A DNA stretch of 64,000 bases, from contig NZ_CP060296.1 in the NCBI RefSeq assembly GCF_014303735.1, forward strand, positions 1-64,000, written 5' to 3'. Below, one piece after another: positions 1-11,144 of this stretch. A program made the translations under genes and the position numbers. Positions within the stretch are counted from its first letter, which is position 1. Every line of letters begins with the position of its first letter. Below the pieces are notes generated by a model, which saw nothing but the letters and a program-made list of their open reading frames with translations, did not search any database and was not told where the DNA came from. The DNA comes from Variovorax sp. PAMC28562 (lineage in GTDB: Bacteria; Pseudomonadota; Gammaproteobacteria; Burkholderiales; Burkholderiaceae_C).

Positions 1-1
1 C

Positions 2-3000
2 CCCGTCACCGACGACCAGCGCGACTACCTCGCCACGCTGGCGCGCGACACGTGGCGCTTCTTCGAGCGCGTGGTCGGCCCCGAAGACAACCACCTGCCG
101 CCGGACAACCTGCAACTCGAACCGCAGCCGACCATCGCCCACCGCACCTCGCCGACCAACATCGGCATGTACCTGCTCGCGACCTGCTGCGCACGCGAGT
201 TCGGCTGGATCGATTCGCAGGCATTGGTGGCACGGCTCGGCGCCACGCTAGACGCCATCGACAAGCTCGACAAACATCAGGGCCATCTCTACAACTGGTA
301 CGACACGCAGACGTTGCGATCGATGCCGCCGACCTATGTGTCGAGCGTCGACAGCGGCAACATGGCGGGGCATTTGCTGGCGGTGGCACAAGCCTGCCGC
401 ACCTTTGCGAACGAGGATGCCGGCGGAGCCGCCGGCAGCGCCGCATCGGCGCACTCGCTGGAAGCGATCGCCCACCGCTGCGAGGCGCTGTGCGCCGCCA
501 TGAATTTTCAAGGCCTGTACGACGCCAAGCGCCACCTGTTCCACATCGGCTTGCGGGTCGACGACAACGCGCTCGACAAGAGCTACTACGACCTGCTGGC
601 TTCCGAGTCGCGTCTGCTCAGCTTCCTGGCCATCGCCAAAGGCGACGTGCCGCGCCGCCACTGGATGGCGCTGGGACGCCCCTTCCTGTCGGTCGGTGCG
701 CGGGCCAGCCTCAAGTCGTGGTCGGGCTCGATGTTCGAGTACCTGATGCCGGCACTCGTCATGCCCGAGCCCGACGACGGTCTACTGCAGGTCGCCAACG
801 CTGCCGCTGTGACGGAGCAACAGGCTTACGGCAAGGCGCAGAAGCTGCCCTGGGGCGTGTCCGAGTCAGCGTACTTCGCGCAGGACCACTCGCTGGCCTA
901 CCAATACTCGCCCTTCGGTGTGCCGCGCCTGGCCTTGCGCCGCACGCCACCGACCGACCGCGTGGTCGCGCCCTATGCGAGCGCGATGGCGGCGTTGATG
1001 GCGCCGGCCGATGCGGTGGCCAACCTGCGCTTGCTCGAATCGCTCGGTGCGCGCGGCGACTGCGGCTTCTTCGACGCGGTCGATTTCACCGTATCGCGGC
1101 AACCTGAAGGCGAGCCGTTGAGCGTCGTGCGCAACTTCATGGCGCACCACCAGGGCATGTCTTTGGTGGCGTTGTGCAACGTGCTGCGCAACGACGCGCC
1201 GCGGCGCTGGTTTGCCAGCGCGCCGCTGGTCGAAGCCCATGTGTCGCTGCTGCACGAGCGCACGCCACGGCAGATCATCGGCAGCGCCGATCCGCGCACG
1301 CCGCCGGAACCTGCCGAAGGCGAAGCGCTGCCGGTGTTCCAGCCACGCGTCGTCGATCCGTCGGCGCCCGGCTTTCAACCGACGCACCTGCTGTCGAACG
1401 GCCGCTACACCGTCGCGCTGCGCGCCAATGGTGCCGGTGTGAGCCGCTGGCGATCGTTCAACGTGACGCGCTGGCGCGACGACCCGCTGCGCGACAGCCA
1501 CGGCACGTTCTTCTACCTGCGCGACGTCGGCGACCGGGTACTCACGTCGGTCACCGCCCTGCCCGCGCCCGGCGAAGGCTGGAACTACCGCGCCCGCTTC
1601 CTGGCCGATCAGGTGCAGTTCGACGCCCGCACCAAAGACCTGCACGTGCGAACCACGGTGCTCATCAGCCCCGAAGACGACACCGAGCTGCGCACCGTCG
1701 CCATCCATAACACCGGCACAGAAAGCCGCACGCTCGAACTGATCTCGTACTTCGAGCCGGTGCTGTCGAACCCGAAGGCCGACGAGACCCATCCGGCCTT
1801 CACCAACCTCTTCGTCGAGACGCGTTGGGAGCCGACCTGGCGCGCCGTGCTGCTGTCGCGCAATCCGCGTCTTCACGGCGACGCCGTGGTGGCTGCCGCG
1901 CACTTCGTAGCGTCGGTCGACGCGCATGTCCTGTCGGTCGATTGCATGGTGGACCGCCGCGCCTTCATCGGCCGCAACCGCACGCTCGCGACGCCCGCGC
2001 TCGACCCGCAACCGATGACGGCCGATGGCAAGCCGACCAACGGGCTCGACGCCATCGCCTGCCTGCGCGTCAAGCTCGAGATCGCCGCCGGTGCGACGGC
2101 CCGCGTGACCTTTGCGACCGCGGCCGACGAGAACGTCGAAGCGCTGCTCCCGAGCATCGACCGCTACCTGCAACCGATGCATGTGGAGCGTGCCACGCGC
2201 ATGGCCGCAACGCTGGCGCAGGTGCGACTGCGCGACCTCAGCATCGACCCCGCACAGAACCTGGCGCTGCAAGACCTCACCACCATCCTCACCTACACGA
2301 CGCCGCGGGTGATGAGCGACCGCGGGCTGATCGACTTGCACCAGATCTGGCGCTTCGGCATCTCGGGCGACAAGCCGATCGTGCTGGTGCACATCCATTC
2401 GGTGACGGGCATGCGGCTGGTGAACGCCCTGCTGCGGGCACAACCCTGGTGGGGATTCGGGGGCGTGGCCTGCGACCTGGTCGTGCTCAACAGCGAACCC
2501 AATTCGTACCTGATGCCGCTGCAGCGCGAGATGGAAGCCTTGCGCGACCGCGTGGCGCAACAGACGCAGAACAGCTTTCCGCGCAACGATGCGGCCGGCT
2601 TCTATCTGCTGCGCGACCATGAAGTGGCGCCTTCGGAAAAGGCGGCGCTGTCGAGCCTGGCGCGCGTGGTCTTCACCGCCGATGGCCGCTCGCTCGAAGT
2701 GCAGGTGGCCGCGTTGCGCGACGCGGCGGTATCGGTGTCGATCGTCGCGCCGCCCGCGCGCGTGGCGCTGTCGGCACTGCCCTCTGCCGCGCAGCTCGCC
2801 GAATCGGTGACGGCGCCGCAGGGTGCGTTCGATGCCGCCACCGGCGAGTTCTGCTTCGAGGTCGACTTGAACCAACGGACGCCGCGGCCGTGGATCAACG
2901 TGATCGCCAACGCGTCGTTCGGCTTCCAGGTGTCGGAGTCGGGCATCGGCTACACGTGGGCGGTCAACAGCAGCATGAACCAGGTCACGCCGTGGTCGAA

Positions 3001-5227
3001 CGACCCGGTGCAAGACCCGGCCTTCGAGCACTACCTGCTGCAGGACGTCGACACGCGCGAGCTGATCCCGCTGACGCCCGCAGGCCGCGGCGCCGGTGCT
3101 TCGCGCCATCGCGTGCGGCACGGCCAGGGCTACACCGTGTTCGAGTGCCTGCATCACAACCTGGTGCTGGAGACGACCTTCTTCGCGGACCGCGACGACG
3201 CCGTCAAGGTCGTGCATGTGAGCGTGCGGCACGAGGGCATCGGACAGCGCCGCCTTCGCGCTCTGGCGATGGTCGAGTGGCAGCTCGGAGCCGCACGCGG
3301 CGCGCGCCGTACCGTTCACACATGGAAGCCGGAGGACCAGGCCGCGGTGTTCGGGCTGCAGCGCGAGTCGAGCGCAGGTTTCGGCGGCAGTGCGGGATTC
3401 GTGCAACTCACCGGACTCGACGGCTTGTCGGCGCCGCTGCAATGGACCTGCGACCGCAGCGAATTCTTCGCCGGCCGCGGCATGGTCGAACTCCCCGACA
3501 TGCTCGGCCAGCGTGCCGGCAGCGGGCTCGACGCCTGTGCCGCCATCGCCGGCGAGTTCACGCTCGCGCCAGGGCAGACGGCGCGCTTCAGCTTCGTGCT
3601 CGGCCATGCGGAGAGCGCCGACGCCGCACAGCAACTGGCAAGGCGCTGGCAAGCCCTGGACGCGATGCAGGCACTGGCGCAAGTGCGCGCTTTCTGGGAC
3701 GACCTGCTCGGCCGCCTGCAGGTGCGCACGCCCGACCCGTTGTTCGATGCGCTGGTCAATCGTTGGCTGGCGTACCAGACGCTGGGGTGCCGCCTGTGGT
3801 CGAAGGCCGGCTTCTACCAGGCCGGAGGCGCCTTCGGCTTCAGGGATCAGCTGCAGGACGCCATGGCCTTTGCCGTGACCGATCCGGCGCGACTGCGCGA
3901 GCAGATCCTCGTCAACGCAGCACGGCAATTCCCCGAAGGCGACGTGCAGCATTGGTGGCACATGCCCGGCGGTGCCGGCGTGCGCACGCATTTCTCCGAC
4001 GACCTGCTGTGGCTGCCTTACGCCGCAGCGCACTACGCCGAAGTCACCGGCGACCTGACGCTGCTCGACGAGACCGTGCCCTTCATCGACGGTCCGGCCA
4101 TTCCGCCTGGCGCCGAAGACGCCTACTACGCACCGCAAATCTCCAGCCAGACGGCCAGCCTGTTCGAGCACGGCGCGCGCGCTATCGACCACAGCCTGGC
4201 GGTCGGCGCGCACGGCCTGCCGCTCATGGGCACCGGCGACTGGAACGACGGCATGAACCGCGTCGGCAATGAAGGGCGCGGCGAATCGGTCTGGCTCGGC
4301 TGGTTTCTCTGCAGTGTGGTCGCAGCCTTCTCGCCGTTGGCTGAAGCGCGCGGCGAGCACGAGCGCGTGGCGCGCTGGGCAGAAGCACGGCGCGGTTGGA
4401 TCGCCGCCCTGCACGATACCGGCTGGGACGGCGCCTGGTTCCGCCGTGCGTTCTTCGACAACGGCGCGCCACTGGGTTCATCGACCAACGACGAGTGCCG
4501 CATCGACTTGATCGCACAGGCGTGGTCGGTGATTTCCGGTGCGTCGAGCGAGCGCTTCACGGCGCCGGCAATGGCCTCCGTGAAGGAACATCTGTTCGAT
4601 GCACCGGCAGGCTTGTTGCGTTTGCTCGCGCCGCCGTTTGCCAAGTCGGAGAACAACCCCGGCTACATCCAGGCCTACCCACCGGGCGTGCGTGAAAACG
4701 GCGGCCAGTACTCGCACGGCGCGGTGTGGGGCCTGATGGCGCAGGCGCTCAGCGGCGACCACGAAGCGGCGTGGCGCAGCTTCGAAGGTCTGAGCCCCGC
4801 CCACCGATCGAAACATGCCGAGCGTGGCCCGGTCTACGAGCTGGAGCCCTACGTGATGCCCGGCGACACCTACGGCGCAGCGCCCTACGTCGGCCGCGGC
4901 GGATGGAGCTGGTACACCGGCTCGGCGGCCTGGCTGCATCGTGCGGCGGTCGAGACCTTGCTCGGCCTCGATGTGCGCGGCGACCGGCTCTCGATGACAC
5001 CACGGATTCCGGCGCATTGGCCGGGCTTCGAGATGACGGTGAAGCTGGGTGGCCGGACTGTCGGGATCCGGTGCACGCGCGCCGGGACTGATCGCAATGC
5101 CGATGCAGAGGGCGGCCCGGTCCAACAGCTAGCGGCTGGCGAGTGGGTCGACTGGAGAGGGCTGCCGGAAGGGACTGTCTTGCAGGTCGAAATGGGGACT
5201 GCGCAAGGCGGTGCTGCGGGACTTTGA
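2..5227 (+). CDS. ndvB: Cyclic beta-(1,2)-glucan synthase, C-terminal part (5' end outside window)
   Basis: The frame is open from base 2 to the TGA at 5225-5227, so about 1,741 C-terminal residues are present and the start lies upstream. Full-length NdvB/ChvB proteins are about 2,800 residues: an N-terminal GT84 membrane domain, a glycoamylase-like region, and C-terminal GH94-type phosphorylase modules. Seen here are the glycoamylase-like motif FMAHHQGMSLVALCNVL (near 1133-1185), two beta-rich carbohydrate-binding blocks, and GTGDWNDGMNRVGNEGRGES near 4228-4287. The last is the GH94 signature with the presumed catalytic Asp. The C-terminus carries GGWSWYTGSAAW, also typical of GH94. The protein would build cyclic or linear beta-1,2-glucans at the inner membrane for export to the periplasm. 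The membrane GT84 domain is not in view, so synthesis rather than phosphorolysis is inferred from the domain order. An OpgC-like glucan modifier lies 8 kb downstream. Confidence 0.88.
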   Translation, partial: PVTDDQRDYLATLARDTWRFFERVVGPEDNHLPPDNLQLEPQPTIAHRTSPTNIGMYLLATCCAREFGWIDSQALVARLGATLDAIDKLDKHQGHLYNWYDTQTLRSMPPTYVSSVDSGNMAGHLLAVAQACRTFANEDAGGAAGSAASAHSLEAIAHRCEALCAAMNFQGLYDAKRHLFHIGLRVDDNALDKSYYDLLASESRLLSFLAIAKGDVPRRHWMALGRPFLSVGARASLKSWSGSMFEYLMPALVMPEPDDGLLQVANAAAVTEQQAYGKAQKLPWGVSESAYFAQDHSLAYQYSPFGVPRLALRRTPPTDRVVAPYASAMAALMAPADAVANLRLLESLGARGDCGFFDAVDFTVSRQPEGEPLSVVRNFMAHHQGMSLVALCNVLRNDAPRRWFASAPLVEAHVSLLHERTPRQIIGSADPRTPPEPAEGEALPVFQPRVVDPSAPGFQPTHLLSNGRYTVALRANGAGVSRWRSFNVTRWRDDPLRDSHGTFFYLRDVGDRVLTSVTALPAPGEGWNYRARFLADQVQFDARTKDLHVRTTVLISPEDDTELRTVAIHNTGTESRTLELISYFEPVLSNPKADETHPAFTNLFVETRWEPTWRAVLLSRNPRLHGDAVVAAAHFVASVDAHVLSVDCMVDRRAFIGRNRTLATPALDPQPMTADGKPTNGLDAIACLRVKLEIAAGATARVTFATAADENVEALLPSIDRYLQPMHVERATRMAATLAQVRLRDLSIDPAQNLALQDLTTILTYTTPRVMSDRGLIDLHQIWRFGISGDKPIVLVHIHSVTGMRLVNALLRAQPWWGFGGVACDLVVLNSEPNSYLMPLQREMEALRDRVAQQTQNSFPRNDAAGFYLLRDHEVAPSEKAALSSLARVVFTADGRSLEVQVAALRDAAVSVSIVAPPARVALSALPSAAQLAESVTAPQGAFDAATGEFCFEVDLNQRTPRPWINVIANASFGFQVSESGIGYTWAVNSSMNQVTPWSNDPVQDPAFEHYLLQDVDTRELIPLTPAGRGAGASRHRVRHGQGYTVFECLHHNLVLETTFFADRDDAVKVVHVSVRHEGIGQRRLRALAMVEWQLGAARGARRTVHTWKPEDQAAVFGLQRESSAGFGGSAGFVQLTGLDGLSAPLQWTCDRSEFFAGRGMVELPDMLGQRAGSGLDACAAIAGEFTLAPGQTARFSFVLGHAESADAAQQLARRWQALDAMQALAQVRAFWDDLLGRLQVRTPDPLFDALVNRWLAYQTLGCRLWSKAGFYQAGGAFGFRDQLQDAMAFAVTDPARLREQILVNAARQFPEGDVQHWWHMPGGAGVRTHFSDDLLWLPYAAAHYAEVTGDLTLLDETVPFIDGPAIPPGAEDAYYAPQISSQTASLFEHGARAIDHSLAVGAHGLPLMGTGDWNDGMNRVGNEGRGESVWLGWFLCSVVAAFSPLAEARGEHERVARWAEARRGWIAALHDTGWDGAWFRRAFFDNGAPLGSSTNDECRIDLIAQAWSVISGASSERFTAPAMASVKEHLFDAPAGLLRLLAPPFAKSENNPGYIQAYPPGVRENGGQYSHGAVWGLMAQALSGDHEAAWRSFEGLSPAHRSKHAERGPVYELEPYVMPGDTYGAAPYVGRGGWSWYTGSAAWLHRAAVETLLGLDVRGDRLSMTPRIPAHWPGFEMTVKLGGRTVGIRCTRAGTDRNADAEGGPVQQLAAGEWVDWRGLPEGTVLQVEMGTAQGGAAGL

Positions 5228-5785
5228 GATGGGTGAGCTGTTGAGGATGCGCCTGCGGTGTCTTTGCCAAGCAGGTCGCTGTGTCCGCTTGACTGGCCAG
5301 AGCCGGGCCTTAAGCCGCAACGCGTCGGCGTTCTCCTTTCTCGTCGCTGCAGAAGTTACGTACTTCGTTTAGATGACGCCAAGATTGCGGGGGAACAGTA
5401 AGGTACCGCGACACCACGGAGAAGAGCTTGAACCACCTATTCGAACGTTGCGCATCGGGCCTCGGCGTCATGGCTGTGTCCTTCACGACCTTCGACTGGG
5501 GCGCGACGGAAACTGAGAGCTGGTGCCGCTTTCTGTATCCCGTTGAGGACCGCTACTTCAGACCCAATCAGTGCTCCGGCATCTGCAACACTGGCATTCC
5601 CAGATGCTCAACAGCCTTGCGCACGCCAAACGATCCACCGGCAATCGCAGCAAAGAGATCAATCCCTGAATACCGGCGCACGAAGGCCCTCGCAGTTACC
5701 GCGTCAACAGGGTTAAGCCTGACCCTTCGGTCGAGACAGAAAGCCGCCGCAGGCGGACACTCCGGCAAAGCTTTCGGAGACTTCC
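5228..5785. other. Intergenic region, possible gene remnant
   Basis: These 558 bases separate the glucan synthase from the next gene. The only suggestive content is a minus-strand open stretch (5568-5768). Its middle reads GIDLFAAIAGGSFGVRKA, which loosely resembles motif I of C5 DNA methyltransferases (DLFAGxGG). It ends at once in QMPEH-stop and has no downstream catalytic motif. A plus-strand open stretch at 5428-5850 looks like chance coding: it is rich in Arg, Ser and Cys and overlaps a better gene. No convincing terminator or RNA gene is visible. Confidence 0.4.
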
Positions 5786-6457
5786 ATGTTGCGCACGATC
5801 ACGGCGTTGGCACTGGCGACTGTTCTTCCACTCAGCGTCGCGGCGGCTGAGACGGCACGCGTAAAACCGCAGGGCAAAGTGCCACGAACGCATGCCGCTG
5901 CAAAAGCCTTTGCGAAGCCTCCCGCCGCCGATCCGAATGCCCTTGCTGCCGCCCTCGGAACCTATCCCGCCAAGGTCGAATATGCATCCAACGATGCACC
6001 TTTCGTGGTGTTCGATGTCTCTCCCCGAAAGCTGGAGCCGACAGCTGGCGCCGCTGACCCCAGGGAGGCGTCGCTGATGTTCGTCGCGACCGACGTGTTG
6101 AGTTACGTGAATGTCTTCATGTATTCGACTTCAGCGCAAAGCGAGCCAAAAGATGTGCCCGGTCGCACGGCCTGTGGCAGCAAGACTCCCGGCCACTACA
6201 GCTGCTCAGTGCCGCTCGGGGCCGCACTGGCGCAACTGAAAGGCGGCGATGGCATGGTCGGCCTCCGCATCGAAACCGAAGGGCTCGATGGCGACCGCAG
6301 CACGGTCAGGGTGACATTGCCGGTGAAGGCGGCATCGCAAACTACGCTGCCCGCACCATCGGCGCCAGGCCAGAACAACACGCCGACTTACCGGCACGCA
6401 CTGCGCTTCATCGTCGACCACGCCAGCGACGTCAATCGCCCAGCAGTTCACCGATAG
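5786..6457 (+). CDS. Secreted hypothetical protein
   Basis: This encodes 223 residues. The N-terminus MLRTITALALATVLPLSVAA followed by A-E is a clear Sec signal peptide, with a cleavage site near residue 21 (AAA-ET). A GGAGA ribosome-binding site lies 7 bases before the ATG. The mature protein is soluble-looking, starts with a Lys/Ala-rich stretch (about 25-50), and has two Cys (CGSKTPGHYSCS) that could form a disulfide in the periplasm. I do not recognise the family. Its 3' end overlaps the convergent AI-2E permease gene by 26 bases. No operon partner is evident. Confidence 0.7.
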   Translation: MLRTITALALATVLPLSVAAAETARVKPQGKVPRTHAAAKAFAKPPAADPNALAAALGTYPAKVEYASNDAPFVVFDVSPRKLEPTAGAADPREASLMFVATDVLSYVNVFMYSTSAQSEPKDVPGRTACGSKTPGHYSCSVPLGAALAQLKGGDGMVGLRIETEGLDGDRSTVRVTLPVKAASQTTLPAPSAPGQNNTPTYRHALRFIVDHASDVNRPAVHR

Positions 6458-7667
6458 GCTGCAGGTCTTCGACGCGGTCGCATACCGCCTTGAAGACCAT
6501 CATGATCGGGATGCCGAGCAGCAGGCCCCACACGCCCCACAGCCAGCCCCAGAAGATCACACCGACGAAGACGGCGAGCGGGTTCATGCGACTGGTGCGG
6601 CTGGTCAAAAACGGCAGCAGCAAATTGCCGACGAGGGTGTGGATCACCAGCGAGACACCGCCGATCACAAGCGCCATCTGGATGCTGTTGAACTGCAAAA
6701 AGGCGACCAGCCCCGCTGCGCCCATGACGATCACCGAGCCGATGTAGGGGATGAGATTGGTCACAGCGGCCAGGATGCCCCACACCGCGGCATTGCCAAG
6801 CCCCAGCGCCCAGAACGACAAGCCGGTCGCCAGGCCGACCAATGCGCTGGTGAAAATCTGGACGAGAAGGTAGCGCTCGATCTGTTTGGACATATCGTCC
6901 AGCACATGCACGGTGATCTTCTTTTTCTCCAGGCTCGGCCCGGTGATCTTCACCAGCTTGCGCCGGAATGTATTGCCCGACCCGAGCGCAAAGAAGGTGA
7001 GGAACACCACCAGTGTGAGTTGCCCGGTTGCCGACAGCAGCCCGACAGTGCCGCTCCACATGTAGTCGCGCACATTGAAGGCCGGGCGCTCGACGACTAC
7101 GCGGGTGGCGCCGGTTCGGCTTGCGACCTTCGCCGAGTTTTCTTCGGCTGCCCGCTCCAGTTGCGACGCCGCCTGCTGCACGCTGTCCAGTGGCGTGCCG
7201 GTGCGCGCGGCAGCGCCCTGCCGTACTTGCGCCCGCAACTTTTGCGCCGCAAGGGGAAGCGAGTCGACAAGCTGTAAGGCGCTACCGGCGAGGGAATAGG
7301 TGGTCCATGCGATCGCACCGCCCAATATCAACAGAATCGCGGCTGCACCGAACCAGCGAGAAATTTTTATCCGCTCGAGTCGCGTGACGAGCGGCGCCAG
7401 CGCATAGGTGAGCAGCAGGCTCACCATCAGCGGAATGAATACCGCGGAAGCCCATTGCAGCGCAAAAACCGTGGCCAGCACGGCCAGGACCACGAGCGAG
7501 GCACTGCGCACATCGACCGGCATGTGAAGCAGCACGCGCTTCCCGTTTTTCTTCGCTCCCTCAGTAGAACTCGGTGCCTCAGGCGGTGGCCCCATCAGCG
7601 GTTCCAGCGCCGCCTCGATGACTGCCGGCAGTTCGACCGGAGACTCGTCTGCGGCGTGCGGTGTCAC
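6432..7667 (-). CDS. AI-2E family transporter (PerM/YdiK-like permease)
   Basis: This 411-residue polytopic membrane protein belongs to the AI-2E/PerM family (PF01594). The N-terminal 45 residues are cytoplasmic and Pro/Glu-rich. Two membrane helices follow (about 55-100), then a soluble periplasmic segment (about 135-210), then five or six C-terminal helices with the family-typical LIPYIGSVIVMGAAGL and WGLLLGIPIMMVFKAVCDR. Family members export AI-2 or act as Na+/H+ antiporters; the substrate here cannot be told from sequence. The start is GTG and shares the four bases GTGA with the stop of the response regulator gene upstream, so the kinase, regulator and permease form one translationally coupled operon. 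Confidence 0.9.
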   Translation of the reverse strand: MTPHAADESPVELPAVIEAALEPLMGPPPEAPSSTEGAKKNGKRVLLHMPVDVRSASLVVLAVLATVFALQWASAVFIPLMVSLLLTYALAPLVTRLERIKISRWFGAAAILLILGGAIAWTTYSLAGSALQLVDSLPLAAQKLRAQVRQGAAARTGTPLDSVQQAASQLERAAEENSAKVASRTGATRVVVERPAFNVRDYMWSGTVGLLSATGQLTLVVFLTFFALGSGNTFRRKLVKITGPSLEKKKITVHVLDDMSKQIERYLLVQIFTSALVGLATGLSFWALGLGNAAVWGILAAVTNLIPYIGSVIVMGAAGLVAFLQFNSIQMALVIGGVSLVIHTLVGNLLLPFLTSRTSRMNPLAVFVGVIFWGWLWGVWGLLLGIPIMMVFKAVCDRVEDLQPIGELLGD

Positions 7668-8410
7668 GGTGCTTCCTTCATCGCCTCGCGCACGGCGCTG
7701 AGTTGCCGTCGAGACACGACGACCGGCTCCGGAATGCCTTCGAGGCGCAAGGCCCAGCCGTCGATGTCTTCACCGTCGTCGTACTTCTCGAGTGCGCGAA
7801 TGGCCGCACGCGACACCAGCGCGTTGCGATGCACGCGCACGAAGCGGTCGGCATAGCGCTCTTCGAACTCGACCAGCGAACCGTCCAGGATATGGCTGCG
7901 GGTGGCGGTGCGCACCGTGAGGTATTTGTACTCCGACTTGAGGTACAGCACCTCCGACAGCGGCACGCGTTCGGCACGGCCGCGGTCCTGGATCAACAGC
8001 GTTTCTTGCGGCACCTCGGGCTGTTGCCCGCGCCGGTCTTTCAGGTAGCGCTCGACTTTTTGCAGCGCTTGCTGGAGGCGCTCGACGCGCACCGGCTTGG
8101 TGAGGTAGTCGACGGCATCGAGCTCGAAGGCGGTTACCGCATGCGCAGCGTGCGCAGTCACGAACACCACGGCTGGCGCGTCGCTGCGCGCCTTCAGGCT
8201 GCGCGCGACTTCGAGTCCGTCGATGCCCGGCATGTGGATGTCGAGCAGCACCAGGTCGAGGGGCGTGTTGGCCAGATGCTGCAGGGCTTCCGCGCCCTGT
8301 GCCGCTTCCGCAACCACTTCGGCGCCCGGCTCAGTGCACTCGCCGAGCAAGGTGCGCAGACGCGATCGTGCGAGCGCTTCATCGTCGACGATGAGAGTCT
8401 TCAAGTTCAT
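7664..8410 (-). CDS. algR: LytTR-family response regulator (AlgR-like)
   Basis: This 248-residue regulator begins at the ATG at 8408-8410, giving MNLKTLIVDDEALARSRLRT. A longer reading frame upstream adds only non-domain sequence. The receiver domain (1-120) has the acidic pair D9/D10, phosphoacceptor D57 in LLDIHMPG, and Lys in YLTKPVRVERL. The C-terminal LytTR DNA-binding domain (about 145-245) contains SEYKYLTVRT and RFVRVHRNALVSRAAI, typical of AlgR/LytR proteins, which bind direct repeats through beta-strands. It lies 49 bases downstream of the kinase gene. In Pseudomonas the same order (algZ, algR diverging from argH) controls alginate, pili and virulence. The name is by family and synteny; targets in this organism are unknown. 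Confidence 0.85.
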   Translation of the reverse strand: MNLKTLIVDDEALARSRLRTLLGECTEPGAEVVAEAAQGAEALQHLANTPLDLVLLDIHMPGIDGLEVARSLKARSDAPAVVFVTAHAAHAVTAFELDAVDYLTKPVRVERLQQALQKVERYLKDRRGQQPEVPQETLLIQDRGRAERVPLSEVLYLKSEYKYLTVRTATRSHILDGSLVEFEERYADRFVRVHRNALVSRAAIRALEKYDDGEDIDGWALRLEGIPEPVVVSRRQLSAVREAMKEAP

Positions 8411-8459
8411 CGGTTCGTCTCGCTTGCGGCGCTCTGGGAGTGGCGCCCGTTCATGAAAA

Positions 8460-9572
8460 TCAGTCGGCTTCCGCCGGAATGGCGATGCGCACGCGGTAAT
8501 TCTGCTGATCGAGCCCGGCGCTGAACTGCGCCTGCATGTCGTGCAGCAGGCGCAACCGGTCGCGCACGTTGTCCAGCGCAATGCCATGGCCGCGAGGCAG
8601 TGGCTGGTCGGCCCAACGCAGCGGTGGCAGGCTGTTGATGACCTCGATCACCACCATGCTGCCGCGCCGTTCCGTGCGAATTCGCAGTTTGGCGCCGTCC
8701 GGACTGGGCTCGACGCCGTGCTTGACCGCGTTCTCCACCAGCGGCTGCAGCAGCAGGGGCGGCAGGCGCGCGCCACTCGCTGCCGCATCCAGATCCCAGC
8801 GAATGCGCAAGCGATTGCCGAAGCGCACCTGCTCGATCGCCAGATAGCGCTCGGCCAGCGCGATCTCGTCGGCCAGCGTGACCGACTCCCGTGGTTCGGC
8901 CAGGGCTTGCCGAAACAACTCGCTCAGGTCTTCCAGCATCGCTTCGGCCTTGGCCGGCTCGTCGCGCACGAGGGCGATCGCGCTGTTCAGCGTGTTGAAC
9001 AGGAAGTGCGGCCGAATGCGCGCTTGGAGTTCTTCGAGCCGTGCCGTGGTGGCGGCCGGCGTGCGACCACGGGCGCGCAGAACCAGCGTCACCATGACCA
9101 CCGCAGCGAACAACCCACCGGCCAGCACGCTGGCGATCCACGGCGCCGACGCCAACACGCCGGTCAGGCGCAGCAGGCCGCAGCCATAGAGCGCCGACAG
9201 CGAACCAAGCAAGCTGCCGACCGCGTACTGCGCGGGCCGTGGCAGGCGTCCGAGCACCTTCTTCAAGGCACAGGCCAACACCAGCCACAGCAACGTGGCC
9301 GGCAACGCGCCCCCCGTGACCGTAGCCGCCAAGGTGAGCCAGTCGGCCGGTGTCGGTGCAACGAAGAGCGTGGCAATCGCCACCACCGCTTCGACGAAAA
9401 GCACTGCCCGCAGCACCACCCCGATCTGGCAGGCGTCGAACAGCGCAGCGCCACCGTTCGGCGCTCTTCCCGCCGACCGCGCTGCAGAGGCTATTGCGGG
9501 CGCGCGCGTCTTCAAGAGCGTTGCCGCTGCGGTTTTGGGAGAGGTGCCCGATAAAATCGACGGGTTGCGCAT
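8460..9572 (-). CDS. algZ: LytS/AlgZ-type sensor histidine kinase
   Basis: This encodes 370 residues. Several membrane helices occupy about residues 45-165 (for example FVEAVVAIATLF and WIASVLAGGLFAAVVMVTLV), with no obvious extracytoplasmic sensor domain. The His_kinase module (PF06580) follows: RIRPHFLFNTLNS with phosphoacceptor H189, then an ATPase domain with the N box PLVENAVKHG and the glycine motif GHGIALDNVRDRL. It should phosphorylate the LytTR regulator just downstream. The first about 40 residues are Ala/Arg-rich and unlike the rest, and a -10-like sequence for argH falls inside them, so the true start may lie further downstream. Divergence from argH matches the algZ-argH arrangement known in Pseudomonas. 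Confidence 0.85.
   Translation of the reverse strand: MRNPSILSGTSPKTAAATLLKTRAPAIASAARSAGRAPNGGAALFDACQIGVVLRAVLFVEAVVAIATLFVAPTPADWLTLAATVTGGALPATLLWLVLACALKKVLGRLPRPAQYAVGSLLGSLSALYGCGLLRLTGVLASAPWIASVLAGGLFAAVVMVTLVLRARGRTPAATTARLEELQARIRPHFLFNTLNSAIALVRDEPAKAEAMLEDLSELFRQALAEPRESVTLADEIALAERYLAIEQVRFGNRLRIRWDLDAAASGARLPPLLLQPLVENAVKHGVEPSPDGAKLRIRTERRGSMVVIEVINSLPPLRWADQPLPRGHGIALDNVRDRLRLLHDMQAQFSAGLDQQNYRVRIAIPAEAD
9552..9557 (+). promoter_or_regulatory. Possible -10 element for argH
   Basis: TAAAAT lies about 77 bases before the argH start codon, in the short divergent space shared with the sensor kinase gene. No -35 hexamer with standard spacing stands out, so this is a weak candidate based only on position and match to the -10 consensus. 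Confidence 0.3.
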
Positions 9573-9633
9573 CGCAGAAACGGTGGGTGACTAACCCATT
9601 ATTGCCTCCCGGCACGCCCCTCGACAGGCCCGT

Positions 9634-11049
<1,416 letters not shown>

Positions 11050-11144
11050 TCACCTTCAAAGCGTCACGTTTGCACGCCTCGGTGCAACATGTGGCACGCT
11101 GAATCCGACACGCAAGCCCGCTCGTACCTTCTACATGACGCCCC

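Noticed and set aside
866..4414. Open minus-strand frame of 1,182 codons opposite the glucan synthase
   Set aside because: It is a mirror of the high-GC coding strand; it is rich in Arg, His and Gln with no domain, while the plus strand has clear GH94 motifs.
5428..5850. Plus-strand frame of 140 codons in the gap after the glucan synthase
   Set aside because: No family resemblance, no ribosome-binding site, and it overlaps the start of a gene with a good signal peptide.
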